Assembly: GCF_025567625.1 (NCBI RefSeq)
Contig: NZ_JAOQJC010000010.1
Location: 1-64,000, forward strand
Length of the DNA stretch: 64,000 nucleotides
Direction: 5' to 3'
Source: Paenibacillus sp. J5C2022
Lineage (GTDB): Bacteria > Bacillota > Bacilli > Paenibacillales > Paenibacillaceae
The notes under the pieces are model-generated. The model saw nothing but the letters and a program-made list of their open reading frames with translations. It was not told where the DNA came from and searched no databases. The position numbers were made by a program, and so were the translations under genes. Each line of letters starts with the position of its first letter. Within the stretch, counting starts at the first letter, position 1. Shown one piece after another: positions 17,309 through 25,282 of this stretch.

Positions 17309-17479
17309 ATGAGGCCCAATCCTATCGCGCTAACCGCTGTATAGGTTATTCATATTGACGAGGCGAAGGGCAGCATTCAAATCGCCTATATCGACACAAA
17401 CGATGGTACGCCGGATTGACATTATGATTGGGAGAAGGAGTTTTTTCAGGCAGCCTCGCCGGTCAACCGTGGCTACTAA
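17309..17479 (+). pseudogene. Short decayed open frame with two in-frame stops
   Basis: Read from ATG 17309, one frame gives MRPNPIALTAV, a TAG stop, VIHIDEAKGSIQIAYIDTND, GTPD, a TGA stop, then HYDWEKEFFQAASPVNRGY and a final TAA. The residue make-up of all three pieces is protein-like, and the frame is constant over 56 codons. I do not recognise the family. It may be the remnant of a small protein gene disabled by two nonsense changes. Confidence 0.4.
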
Positions 17480-17496
17480 TGGAATAGCGACTGTAG

Positions 17497-17556
17497 CAAG
17501 CCGAACGAATTTCCGGGATCATTCCCTGATTTTCGCTCGGCTTGTTCTTGTTTTTT
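17497..17556 (+). terminator. Terminator-like hairpin
   Basis: CAAGCCGA (17497-17504) pairs with TCGGCTTG (17537-17544), extended inward by CGAA/TTCG with one mismatch, with an inner GGGA/TCCC dyad. It is followed by TTCTTGTTTTTT. Confidence 0.65.
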
Positions 17557-17576
17557 ACATTATTATTTATAAGTTT

Positions 17577-17639
17577 CGGGGTCCCCGCAAAGTACCTGAG
17601 TAAGCTTCGAAGTAGAGCCCCACTTTGAGGGGTTATTTT
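17577..17639 (+). ncRNA. Conserved structured element, copy 1
   Basis: This element and the copy at 18972 share GTCCCC(C)GCAAAGTA, then AGTAAGCTTCGAAGTAGA, then a hairpin CCCCACTTTG(A/T)GGGG followed by TTATTTT. The 5' strand CCCCGCAAAGT (17583-17593) can also pair with ACTTTGAGGGG (17622-17632), one mismatch, so two exclusive folds are possible. Both copies follow a terminator and lie just upstream of the promoter of an envelope glycosylation gene. It could be a small RNA, an attenuator-like element or a repeated terminator. Confidence 0.5.
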
Positions 17640-17645
17640 ACTCCC

Positions 17646-17690
17646 CTTAAGAATATCTTAAGAGATCCCTCGCGGCGGAAGTGCTATAGT
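17646..17690 (+). promoter_or_regulatory. Promoter with two CTTAAG boxes, 11-bp period
   Basis: CTTAAG occurs at 17646-17651 and 17657-17662, separated by 5 bases. A -10-like TATAGT lies at 17685-17690. Half-sites of about 6 bp repeated every 11 bp are typical of OmpR-family response regulators; the PmrA box of enterics has the same TTAA-N5-TTAA layout. A related set lies before the GT39 gene (19067-19132). Confidence 0.55.
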
Positions 17691-17729
17691 TAGTGTGATT
17701 TTCACAGACTATTGAATTGGGTGATTCGC

Positions 17730-18077
17730 ATGAGAAATCTCACAGACTACGGCATATTGTTGGGCAATATTATCCTGCTGGTCTTGGGCCAAACCTTCTT
17801 CAAGCTGGGGCTTCAAAAAGCGGGTGGGCTTGTTTGGGATAAATTAGCGACCTCGTATTACATTTATGGAGGATTGGCGCTGTACGGTACGGCGACGGTG
17901 TTATGGTTTGTCGTACTGTCACGATTACCCTTAAGCATAGCTTATCCGCTTCAGAGCATAGCTTATGTCCTCGCCTTGCTTGTGGCTGGTCCGGTCTTCG
18001 GAGAAACCGTTACGCTTACGCGCTGGGCAGGGATCGCCATTATTCTGATTGGCGTCTATGTCATTTCCAGATCATGA
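17730..18077 (+). CDS. SMR/EamA-type membrane protein, ArnE/ArnF-like flippase
   Basis: About 115 residues and four predicted membrane helices: YGILLGNIILLVLGQTFFKL, YYIYGGLALYGTATVLWFVV, LSIAYPLQSIAYVLALLVAG and WAGIAIILIGVYVIS. The internal GQTFFKLGLQ and AYPLQSIAYVL motifs fit the ArnE/ArnF branch of small multidrug resistance-like proteins, which flip undecaprenyl-phosphate-linked sugars. The GT39, GT2 and DUF2304 genes downstream support that role. ATG 17730 is the first good start; upstream GTG 17721 and TTG 17712 are possible. It has its own promoter and is separated from the other genes by a repeat array. Confidence 0.8.
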   Translation: MRNLTDYGILLGNIILLVLGQTFFKLGLQKAGGLVWDKLATSYYIYGGLALYGTATVLWFVVLSRLPLSIAYPLQSIAYVLALLVAGPVFGETVTLTRWAGIAIILIGVYVISRS

Positions 18078-18140
18078 GGAGGGTCCAGTATGCAATGGGA
18101 AAGCCGTTCGGGCAGCGGCAGCCAGCCGCAGCCAGGCAGT

Positions 18141-18873
18141 TAGAGTAACTATAGTGTATGTGGCATACGCTCGGAGTAGGGAATGGTTGGTTTGAGCAGC
18201 TATAGTGTATGTGGCATACGCTCGGAGTAGGGAATGGTTGGTTTGAGCAGCTATAGTGTATGTGGCATACGCTCGGAGTAGGGATTGGTTGGTTTGAGCA
18301 GCTATAGTGTATGTGGCATACGCTCGGAGTAGGGAATGGTTGGTTTGAGCAGCTATAGTGTATGTGGCATACGCTCGGAGTAGGGAATGGTTGGTTTGAG
18401 CAGCTATAGTGTATGTGGCATACGCACGAGGACGGGAAAGGTTAGTTTGAGCAGCTATTGTGTATGTGGCATACGCACGAGGACGGGAAAGGTTAGTTTG
18501 AGCAGCTATAGTGTATGTGGCATACGCACGAGGACGGGAAAGGTTAGTTTGAGCAGCTACAGTGTATGTGGCATACGCTCGGAGTAGGGAATGGTTAGTT
18601 TGAGCAGCTATAGTGTATGTGGCATACGCTCGAAGCAGGGAATGGTTAGTTTGAGCAGCTATAGTGTATGTGGCATACGCTCGGAGTAGGGAATGGTTAG
18701 TTTGAGCAGCTATAGTGTATGTGGCATACGCTCGGAGTAGGGAATGGTTGGTTTGAGCAGCTATAGTGTATGTGGCATACGCTCGGAGTAGGGAATGGTT
18801 AGTTTGAGTAACTATAGTGTATGTGGCATACGCTCGAAGCAGGGAATGGATGGTTTAAGCAGCTATAGTGTTT
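18141..18873 (+). repeat. 51-bp tandem hairpin array 1 (14 units)
   Basis: The core GTATGTGGCATAC recurs with exact 51-bp period: TGTGGC starts at 18159, 18210, 18261 and so on to 18822, fourteen times. Each unit has an 8-bp hairpin (AGTGTATG/CATACGCT, one G-U) plus a spacer of about 30 bases (two variants: CGGAGTAGGGAATGGTTGG and ACGAGGACGGGAAAGG). The right end switches in register to the core type of array 4 (TAGTGTTTGAATCCTTCACTG). It begins 64 bases after the flippase stop and is followed by a terminator, so it may be transcribed as a 3' UTR. Confidence 0.95.
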
Positions 18874-18927
18874 GAATCCTTCACTGGAGCGCCGAAAAGA
18901 GGGGCTAACCTGAGGGGGGAGTAAAAG

Positions 18928-18948
18928 GACGCCATCAGGCGGTTTTTT
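18928..18948 (+). terminator. Terminator after array 1
   Basis: CGCC/GGCG stem with loop ATCA is followed by GTTTTTT. It probably ends transcripts from the flippase promoter that pass through the array. Confidence 0.75.
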
Positions 18949-18971
18949 CATTATTAGAATTTATATGTTCC

Positions 18972-19034
18972 GTGGTCCCCCGCAAAGTAAACCAGTAAGC
19001 TTCGAAGTAGAACCCCACTTTGTGGGGTTATTTT
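18972..19034 (+). ncRNA. Conserved structured element, copy 2
   Basis: Second copy of the element at 17577. CCCCGCAAAGT (18978-18988) pairs fully, with one G-U, with ACTTTGTGGGG (19017-19027). The competing short hairpin CCCCAC/GTGGGG plus TTATTTT is a terminator. The changed bases keep pairing better here than in copy 1. It lies between the array 1 terminator and the GT39 promoter. Confidence 0.5.
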
Positions 19035-19066
19035 CATGTTCCGGGCGCAATCAATTATTAATTTTT

Positions 19067-19132
19067 ATTAAGGACTACTTAAGCATCTGATAAGCGGAAG
19101 TAAACGACTCATTAATAAGTGGCTTGTATACT
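19067..19132 (+). promoter_or_regulatory. Promoter with 11-bp-spaced TTAAG-like boxes before GT39
   Basis: ATTAAG (19067), CTTAAG (19078) and GATAAG (19089) are each separated by 5 bases. Weaker in-phase matches follow at 19100 (GTAAAC) and 19111 (ATTAAT). A -10-like TATACT lies at 19127-19132. The arrangement parallels that at 17646 and suggests shared control by an OmpR-type regulator. Confidence 0.5.
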
Positions 19133-19167
19133 AATGCCATCAAGCCTTCCCGATAGGAGATGAATCC

Positions 19168-20382
19168 GTGAAGCGATCCAAAATCGTCCCGATAGTGTTA
19201 ATAGCCATTCTTCTGTTGGCCGCTTATTTGCGGATTGACTTTGTGCGGTCAGTCGCACATGTCATGCCGCACGACTCTATCAATTATGATCTCATGGTCC
19301 GGCAGCTTCTGGAGCAAGGAGTCTACGCTTACAAGGATACCAGCCCGAATGCTCGGGTGACTCCAGGTTACCCCCTCTTCATGGCGGCGATCTACTGGCT
19401 GTCCGACTATCAGCAGAACGATCCGCTGCCCTGGGTTCGGATGGTCCAGGTGATGCTCAGCCTGTTGTCCGTCTGGATGATATACAGCATTACCCGCCGG
19501 CTATCCAACGCTGCAGGCGGTCTGATCGCAGCATTCCTGGCCGCCATCTATCCGCCCTTCGTATGGGCGAACGGAGCCATCCTGACAGAAGTGCTCGGCA
19601 TCTTCCTGCTGCTCGGGCACGTATGGGCCCAGCTCCGGGTGTACCGCGCTCCAACCTTACTATCAGCTCTGGCGTCGGGCATCCTGCTTGGTCTGACGGT
19701 TCTGGTCCGGCCGGAATTCCTGCCCCTGATTGCAGTCAATTACTTATTCTATTGGCTCTGGAAGAGGAATGCGAAAGAGGTTCTCAAGCTGCTTGCATTA
19801 TCAATAATCGGTCTGGCGCTTGTCCTTATGCCTTGGTGGATACGCAATGCGGTAACGCTGGATGAATGGGTGCTTACCGCCACTCAGTCCAATCCGTTCA
19901 AAGCCGGAACCTACCCGTACAAAAACTATGATGACGGAATGGTGGATGAAGCCGGAAAAACGGAGATGGAAGTGGCGGTGGAGAGACTGAAGACAGGCTT
20001 CTCGACACAACCGTGGCTGTTCATAAAATGGTACACCGTCGGCAAGCTGTCGTATCTCTATGCGCATGTCTATTACGGCGGCGGTCACGCCCCTTTCTAC
20101 AATGTCATTCCCGGGCTTCATCCGGACCGGATTCATCATGCCCTGCTTGTTCTGGGGGTGTTGGCTGCGGTTGTCATTCTCCGGCGCTGGCGGCAAATTT
20201 CGGCCTTGCTGGTCGTCATCGTAGCGGCGATCACGCTTATTAGGCTCGGTTTTGTACCGGAATACCGGTATAACGTCATGACCATGCCCCTGATTATAAT
20301 GATCGACTGTATTGTCGGCGTGAAGGCTTGGCAATGGCTGTCTGCCAGGCGAAGGCTTCACATGTCCAAAATCGAAGGATAA
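19168..20382 (+). CDS. GT39/ArnT-like membrane glycosyltransferase
   Basis: 404 residues from GTG 19168, preceded by GGAG. Many membrane helices (IVPIVLIAILLLAAYLR at the start), then an extracytoplasmic first loop with acidic residues (MPHDSINYDLMVRQLLEQG) and TPGYPLFMAAIYWLS, features of the PMT/ArnT GT-C fold. Such enzymes transfer a sugar from a polyprenyl-phosphate donor to an acceptor outside the membrane. The following GT2 gene would make the donor, and the SMR protein at 17730 would flip it. The acceptor is unknown: teichoic acid, S-layer glycan or protein are all possible. Confidence 0.85.
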   Translation: MKRSKIVPIVLIAILLLAAYLRIDFVRSVAHVMPHDSINYDLMVRQLLEQGVYAYKDTSPNARVTPGYPLFMAAIYWLSDYQQNDPLPWVRMVQVMLSLLSVWMIYSITRRLSNAAGGLIAAFLAAIYPPFVWANGAILTEVLGIFLLLGHVWAQLRVYRAPTLLSALASGILLGLTVLVRPEFLPLIAVNYLFYWLWKRNAKEVLKLLALSIIGLALVLMPWWIRNAVTLDEWVLTATQSNPFKAGTYPYKNYDDGMVDEAGKTEMEVAVERLKTGFSTQPWLFIKWYTVGKLSYLYAHVYYGGGHAPFYNVIPGLHPDRIHHALLVLGVLAAVVILRRWRQISALLVVIVAAITLIRLGFVPEYRYNVMTMPLIIMIDCIVGVKAWQWLSARRRLHMSKIEG

Positions 20383-20397
20383 AGGATGGGATGCTTC

Positions 20398-21129
20398 ATG
20401 TCAGTCTCTTCTCTTCACTTGAAAGTGTTGATTATTGTGCCGGCCTACAACGAAGCCGAGCAAATCAAAGCCGTCATAGAAGATATCCGAGTTCATGCCC
20501 CATACGCGGATATTGCCGTAGTGAACGACGGCTCCGCAGACGACACTTTGCAGCAGGCATTGCTTACCGGAGCAACCGTCTTGAATCTGCCCTATAACCT
20601 GGGCATAGGAGGCGCTGTTCAGACGGGGTATTTGCACGCTATGAATGAGGATTACGATATAGCTGTACAGATTGACGGAGACGGCCAGCATGATCCGGCA
20701 GACTTGCGTCAATTGTTGAGCGACTTGGTTGACAACGGGGCGGATATGGCGATTGGTTCCCGTTTTCTGGACAAGGCAGGGTATCAATCGACCTGGATGA
20801 GGAAGATCGGCATTAGCTTTCTCTCGAATCTCGTCTCCGGACTAACCGGGCATCGGGCGACGGATACGACCTCAGGATTTCGCGTATGCGGAAGAAGGGC
20901 GATCTCCCTGTTCGCGCATTGGTATCCGACGGATTATCCCGAAGTGGAGTCGCTTATCTTGTTGAACAATCATGGGCTTCGGTTCATCGAAACACCGGTT
21001 ACGATGCGCAGCCGGGCATTTGGGAAATCGAGCATTACTGCGATCAAGTCGATGTACTACATGGTGAAAGTGACGCTGGCGATCCTCCTGTCGCATTCCT
21101 GGAAGCCCGGGCAGGAGCAGTCATTATGA
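20398..21129 (+). CDS. GT2 polyprenyl-phosphate sugar synthase (DPM1-like)
   Basis: About 243 residues. GT-A fold motifs: LIIVPAYNEAEQI, AVVNDGSADDTL, the metal-binding DGDGQHDPADL and the acceptor region DTTSGFRVCGRRAI. It is predicted to load a nucleotide sugar onto undecaprenyl phosphate at the inner membrane face. ATG 20398 is preferred over ATG 20386, which has no spacing to the AAAGGA site. It starts 15 bases after the GT39 gene and its stop overlaps the DUF2304 start (ATGA). Confidence 0.9.
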   Translation: MSVSSLHLKVLIIVPAYNEAEQIKAVIEDIRVHAPYADIAVVNDGSADDTLQQALLTGATVLNLPYNLGIGGAVQTGYLHAMNEDYDIAVQIDGDGQHDPADLRQLLSDLVDNGADMAIGSRFLDKAGYQSTWMRKIGISFLSNLVSGLTGHRATDTTSGFRVCGRRAISLFAHWYPTDYPEVESLILLNNHGLRFIETPVTMRSRAFGKSSITAIKSMYYMVKVTLAILLSHSWKPGQEQSL

Positions 21130-21515
21130 CCGCTTATATCTTCTATCTTTGCTTCGGACTGAGCTTGGTGTTCCTTATTACCATTCTTCGACTGATCCGG
21201 TTGAAAAAGCTGAAGGAGCAATATGCCTTCCTATGGCTGGCGTTAAGCGGCGTAATGATGGTCCTGTCCCTGTTCCCGTACGGGTTGGATTGGCTGGCTG
21301 CCCGGCTTAATGTGTCGTATCCGCCCTCGCTGCTGCATGTGTTGGCCGTTCTCGGGATATTGTTCATCTTGTTGCATTTAACCGTAGCGGTATCCCGTTT
21401 AACGGAACGGACTATCCGGCTGGCCCAAGCAGCGGCGCTCTATGAGGAGAAGCTGCGGCAGCTGGAAGAACGCCGGGAGCAGGGGAAGGATCAATTTCAA
21501 ATTTGCAGAAAATAA
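21126..21515 (+). CDS. DUF2304 small membrane protein
   Basis: 129 residues with three hydrophobic segments (AYIFYLCFGLSLVFLITIL; FLWLALSGVMMVLSLFPYGL; LLHVLAVLGILFILLHLTVA), followed by a charged helical tail rich in Glu, Lys and Arg that could form a coiled coil. ATG 21126 overlaps the GT2 stop as ATGA. DUF2304 proteins are commonly encoded next to DPM1-like GT2 genes and are thought to help polyprenyl-sugar synthesis at the membrane. The function is inferred from this pairing only. Confidence 0.85.
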   Translation: MTAYIFYLCFGLSLVFLITILRLIRLKKLKEQYAFLWLALSGVMMVLSLFPYGLDWLAARLNVSYPPSLLHVLAVLGILFILLHLTVAVSRLTERTIRLAQAAALYEEKLRQLEERREQGKDQFQICRK

Positions 21516-21525
21516 GAGGTGCTTT

Positions 21526-23484
21526 ATGTCTAAGAAACGCTTATATTCAATTGCCGCTGTCATGGTTGTCCTGCTGGGAGCATGCGCGGGTTGGTTTTAT
21601 ATTCAAGGAAAAGAAGAAAGTCCGGCTGCGGAATTCGTGCTGGCAAGTCAGAAGCTCAAACAGGTCGTTTCCGTGGAACAGCTTCAGGATACGTATGATG
21701 TCATCGTCGTCGGCACCGACCCGGAAGGGATCAGTGCGGCAGTCTCGGCCGCGCGCAACGGAGCGAAGACATTGCTCATCGAGAACCGGCAGCGCGAACT
21801 GCTGGGAGGCTTGATGACGGTGGGCTGGCTGAACAGCATCGACATGAATTGGGACCGGACTAGCAAGCCCTTGCCTGGTCGGGAGCAGGATTATTATAAC
21901 AAAGGCATCTTTAAAGAATGGTATAAAAAAACGGAAGGCCATTCCTTTGATGTGACTACTGCGGCCAACGCTTTCTACGATTTGGTCAGCAAGGAGAGCA
22001 ACATCGATCTTTACATGTCCGCACAAGCCGTTGAGCCGATCGTTTCCGAAGGAAGTGCGAAGGCCGTGGAGGGAATTGCCTTAACGAACTCGGATGGATC
22101 GACGCAGAATGTTCTGGCGAGGTCGGTTATCGATGCGACGCAGGATGCGGACATTGCCGCGGCGGCCGGAGTGCAGTTCACGATGGGCCGCGAGGATATA
22201 GGAGACCCCGATTCGCGGATGGCAGTCACGGCCGTTTTTCGCTTGAAAAACATGGACGACAAAGCCTGGAAGTTAATATCCGACCGCTTGAACGGTGACG
22301 GAGACGGCAATACCGGTGTCAGCAAAATGTCCGCATGGGGATACGGAAAGGAAATGAGCGGCTATCTGCCGCTGGATAATGAACGAACCAAAATGCGCGG
22401 TCTGAACATAGGCCGGCAGCGGGATGGCACGGTGTTGATCAACGCGCTGCATATATTCGACATTGACGGGCTGGACCCGGAATCCCGCGAGGAAGGCTTG
22501 GAATTGGCCAGACAGGAAATTCCGAATGTGGTGGAATACCTGAAGGAGTACAAAGAATTCAAGCATGCGGAGCTGGACGCCGTTGCCCCGGAGCTGTACG
22601 TTCGCGAGACTCGGCATATGGTGGGATTATACCGGCTCAGTATTGTGGATTTATTGGAAAATCGCGACCACTGGGATCGCATAGCCTTCGGCTCTTATCC
22701 CGCGGATATTCAGCGGACCTCCCCTTCCGACAACGGGGCCGTTGTCCTTCATCCCTTGAAGTATGCCGTTCCGTTCCGCAGCATTGTTCCGAAGGATATC
22801 GACGGATTGCTGGTGGTCGGGCGGTCTGCCAGCTATGATACGCTGGCCCATGGCAGCGCGCGAGTGATTCCTACCGGAATGGCTGAAGGGCAGGCGGCGG
22901 GTGCCGCAGCGAAGTTAGCGGAGGCGCACGGCATCACCTTCCGTGAGCTGGCCGCATCCAAGCCGTTGATTGAAGAGCTTCAGCAGCGGCTGAACGATCA
23001 GGGAATGGAGCTTGAGCCGTACACGTTGGAGCCTCAGTCCTACATGAAGCACAAGGATTATGCCGGGCTTAAGGCCGCTGTATATATGGGATTGGCCTAT
23101 GGTTCTTATGGCAATGCAGCGTTCGATCTCGATCGTCCCTCCAATGCTCAACGCATGGTCAATCAGATGAACGGAGCCAGGCGAATGTTCCCCGAGCAAC
23201 TGCCGGGAGATCCTTATGCGGCCGTGAACAATGTGGAGGAGCCTGCCAATAAGCCGTTAAGTCTGCAGCAGGCATGCTTGACGATAGCCGAGGCCGCCGG
23301 TGTGGAGACCAGCAGGGAACAGGCCGTCAACGACCTGCTGAGCAAGTCGATCATTACGCAGACTACAGTGGATCTCATCGCCGACCCGGAGCAGCTAACG
23401 GATGGGGAAGCTTACATGCTGCTTAAAGATGCGATAGAAAGCCTGACGGAGATCGAGTTCGGGGCTTCTTCAGAACAGGAATAA
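21526..23484 (+). CDS. Exported FAD-dependent oxidoreductase
   Basis: 652 residues from ATG 21526, after AGAGGTG. The N-terminus is a membrane segment or lipoprotein signal (AAVMVVLLGACAG, with a possible lipobox LGAC). The Rossmann dinucleotide site follows at about residue 60 (DVIVVGTDPEGISAAVSAAR, with a less usual GTDPEG glycine loop), then GGLMTVGWLN, the pattern of the FAD-dependent oxidoreductase family PF12831. A second FAD segment is GLLVVGRSASYDTLAHGSAR. The last 100 residues form an extra helical domain (KDAIESLTEIEF). It is 10 bases behind DUF2304 and probably co-transcribed. A redox partner is not evident, and a short duplicate of its 3' end lies at 27641. Confidence 0.85.
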   Translation: MSKKRLYSIAAVMVVLLGACAGWFYIQGKEESPAAEFVLASQKLKQVVSVEQLQDTYDVIVVGTDPEGISAAVSAARNGAKTLLIENRQRELLGGLMTVGWLNSIDMNWDRTSKPLPGREQDYYNKGIFKEWYKKTEGHSFDVTTAANAFYDLVSKESNIDLYMSAQAVEPIVSEGSAKAVEGIALTNSDGSTQNVLARSVIDATQDADIAAAAGVQFTMGREDIGDPDSRMAVTAVFRLKNMDDKAWKLISDRLNGDGDGNTGVSKMSAWGYGKEMSGYLPLDNERTKMRGLNIGRQRDGTVLINALHIFDIDGLDPESREEGLELARQEIPNVVEYLKEYKEFKHAELDAVAPELYVRETRHMVGLYRLSIVDLLENRDHWDRIAFGSYPADIQRTSPSDNGAVVLHPLKYAVPFRSIVPKDIDGLLVVGRSASYDTLAHGSARVIPTGMAEGQAAGAAAKLAEAHGITFRELAASKPLIEELQQRLNDQGMELEPYTLEPQSYMKHKDYAGLKAAVYMGLAYGSYGNAAFDLDRPSNAQRMVNQMNGARRMFPEQLPGDPYAAVNNVEEPANKPLSLQQACLTIAEAAGVETSREQAVNDLLSKSIITQTTVDLIADPEQLTDGEAYMLLKDAIESLTEIEFGASSEQE

Positions 23485-23501
23485 TGTTGTGAGATAAGTG
23501 G

Positions 23502-23555
23502 AAAGCGCGACTCCTGAGGCTAATGCAGTTGCCCTGGAGCTCGCGCTTCTTCTCT
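23502..23555. terminator. Terminator-like hairpin
   Basis: AAGCGCGA (23503-23510) pairs with TCGCGCTT (23541-23548), extended by CTCC/GGAG with a bulge. It sits between the converging FAD oxidoreductase and SLH genes. The following T-rich tract (CTTCTCTT) is imperfect. Confidence 0.6.
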
Positions 23556-23576
23556 TCAAAAGTGGAGTTATTTCAC

Positions 23577-25259
23577 TTACGGATTAATGAATTCGCAATA
23601 GACCAGCATCCGCTTGAGCATAACGGCGGCTTGAGCGCGGGTCGTGGTCTTCCCGGGTCCGAAACTGCCGTCGGCGAAGCCATGAACGATTCCTGCATCT
23701 GCCAGAATTGCGACGGCATCGCGAGCCCATTCACTGATTTCATTGCGATCGGTCCAGTCACTGTTGCCGGGATTATTCTGAGACTGTGCGGAAGCAAGGC
23801 TTCCCGATGCTTGCAAGGCTCTCACGACAAGCGTCGCCAACTGCTCACGCGTTAATGGTGCATCCGGATTGAAGATGCCATTGCCGGAGCCTTCGATTAG
23901 CCCCGACGCGATGGCTGCGGCTATCGATCCCGCATACCAGGCATCATTGGACACATCGGAGAACGATGTCCCGCCCGATTCGGCCGATTGTTCCGAATAC
24001 GAAGCCGGAATGCCGAGACCTCGAACAATCAGGGCAGTGAATTCGGCCCGTGTGATGGGCGCGTCCGGTGCGAAGGTGTTGGCGGTGTGCCCATTCACGA
24101 TAAGTTTGGCTGCCATCAGCTCAATATCTGAACCGGCCCAGTGCTCTGCAATGTCCCGGAATGTCCGCTCTGCCGACAGTACAGTATAAATGCCGTTCCC
24201 GGAGTGTTTTACCGTAACGTGAGTTGCATTGCCTCTGCGCTCGAACAAGGCGGGAACAAAAGCGAATGTACCGGTCGACTCGTCGAACAAGGCGATGGTC
24301 GCGGCGGCGGCATGGACGATGCCATCCATGGTGAACGTGCGGACGGTGTACGCAGATCCCAAGCCGCCGACATTGAAGGAACTGCCGCTTGCCTCAACGG
24401 AAACCTGAAACGTGTAACCGGGATTAATGAGACGGGCATTGGCAGTTGCCGCCGCATCCGCTGCACGCTGCGCCGCTGTTCCGCTAGTTGGACTCATCTC
24501 GATGACAAGATTTGCATCTGCCGGCGTCTCGGTCAGCTCGCTTAACGTATTCCGCCATCCGGTTAGACTTAAGGGGAGGCGATATGAAGCGCCATTACCC
24601 TCCAGCATGATGACAGTCGCAGGAGCTGAGCCCGCCGCCTCCATCAGGACATCGGCAGGCAGCTTTATGATGAGCCGGGAGGTTGCTCCATTGATCGGAA
24701 TACGAACGAGCGGTTCCTGCGATGTCCGGGAAGCTGCCGCTATCGCCTGGCGCAGCGCTTCGGCCCGAACGGAAGCGGATGTCTCGGCACTCCCGTCCCT
24801 GCCTGTTGTTCGGCTTAGATGAATGGAGCTGTCATGAAGCGTTATTTCACCGGATTCGGGATCTTTCGTCCATGAAGCCGGGGGCGGAGTTGCCGTTCCG
24901 GAGCCGGCATCCGCTTCGGTTACCGTCAATGCGGCGGAAGCGACCTCGCTTCCGGCACCTGCGACAATGGTATACGTTCCGGGCGCAGCGTCTGCAGGCA
25001 ATCGGAAGGAAGTCGAGAATGTACCTGCAGCGGCTTCCATAATATCGAAATACAGTATCGTGCCGTCCGGCCGAATGACTTTCACAGTGATTTCTTCCAG
25101 CGTTGTCGCACCTGATATGTTCACAGTCTCGCCTGCATGCTTGTTCGCCGGCTTATCGAGACGAACCGGACTTGCATCAGCGAACAGGATGCCCGGCACG
25201 CAGAGCCAGAACAGGAGCGAAGTCAGACACAAGGCCGCAATCCAACGTTTTTTGTTCAC
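23577..25259 (-). CDS. S-layer homology (SLH) domain surface protein
   Basis: 560 residues. A signal peptide (WIAALCLTSLLFWLCVPG) precedes a beta-sandwich region, a central region of unknown fold and three SLH repeats in the last 190 residues (FRDIAEHWAGSDIELMAA; FSDVSNDAWYAGSIAAAI; WTDRNEISEWARDAVAIL), each with the TRAE- or TRAQ-like motif. SLH triplets bind pyruvylated secondary cell-wall polymer, so the protein is held on the surface. It starts 23 bases after the stop of the tandem esterase gene and is likely co-expressed, perhaps anchoring or assisting it. Confidence 0.9.
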   Translation of the reverse strand: MNKKRWIAALCLTSLLFWLCVPGILFADASPVRLDKPANKHAGETVNISGATTLEEITVKVIRPDGTILYFDIMEAAAGTFSTSFRLPADAAPGTYTIVAGAGSEVASAALTVTEADAGSGTATPPPASWTKDPESGEITLHDSSIHLSRTTGRDGSAETSASVRAEALRQAIAAASRTSQEPLVRIPINGATSRLIIKLPADVLMEAAGSAPATVIMLEGNGASYRLPLSLTGWRNTLSELTETPADANLVIEMSPTSGTAAQRAADAAATANARLINPGYTFQVSVEASGSSFNVGGLGSAYTVRTFTMDGIVHAAAATIALFDESTGTFAFVPALFERRGNATHVTVKHSGNGIYTVLSAERTFRDIAEHWAGSDIELMAAKLIVNGHTANTFAPDAPITRAEFTALIVRGLGIPASYSEQSAESGGTSFSDVSNDAWYAGSIAAAIASGLIEGSGNGIFNPDAPLTREQLATLVVRALQASGSLASAQSQNNPGNSDWTDRNEISEWARDAVAILADAGIVHGFADGSFGPGKTTTRAQAAVMLKRMLVYCEFINP

Positions 25260-25282
25260 CTTATTGCCTCGCTTTCTTCATA

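Noticed and set aside
18387..18587. Open frames over array 1 with 17-residue repeats
   Set aside because: A 51-bp period keeps any frame open for many units; the peptide only mirrors the repeat.
18141..18873. CRISPR array
   Set aside because: The units are contiguous and the spacers nearly identical, so there are no unique spacers, and no cas genes are near. The same holds for arrays 2-5.
17577..19034. The paired elements as known riboswitches (guanidine or others)
   Set aside because: I cannot match their conserved blocks to a known aptamer, and the visible promoters lie downstream of them.
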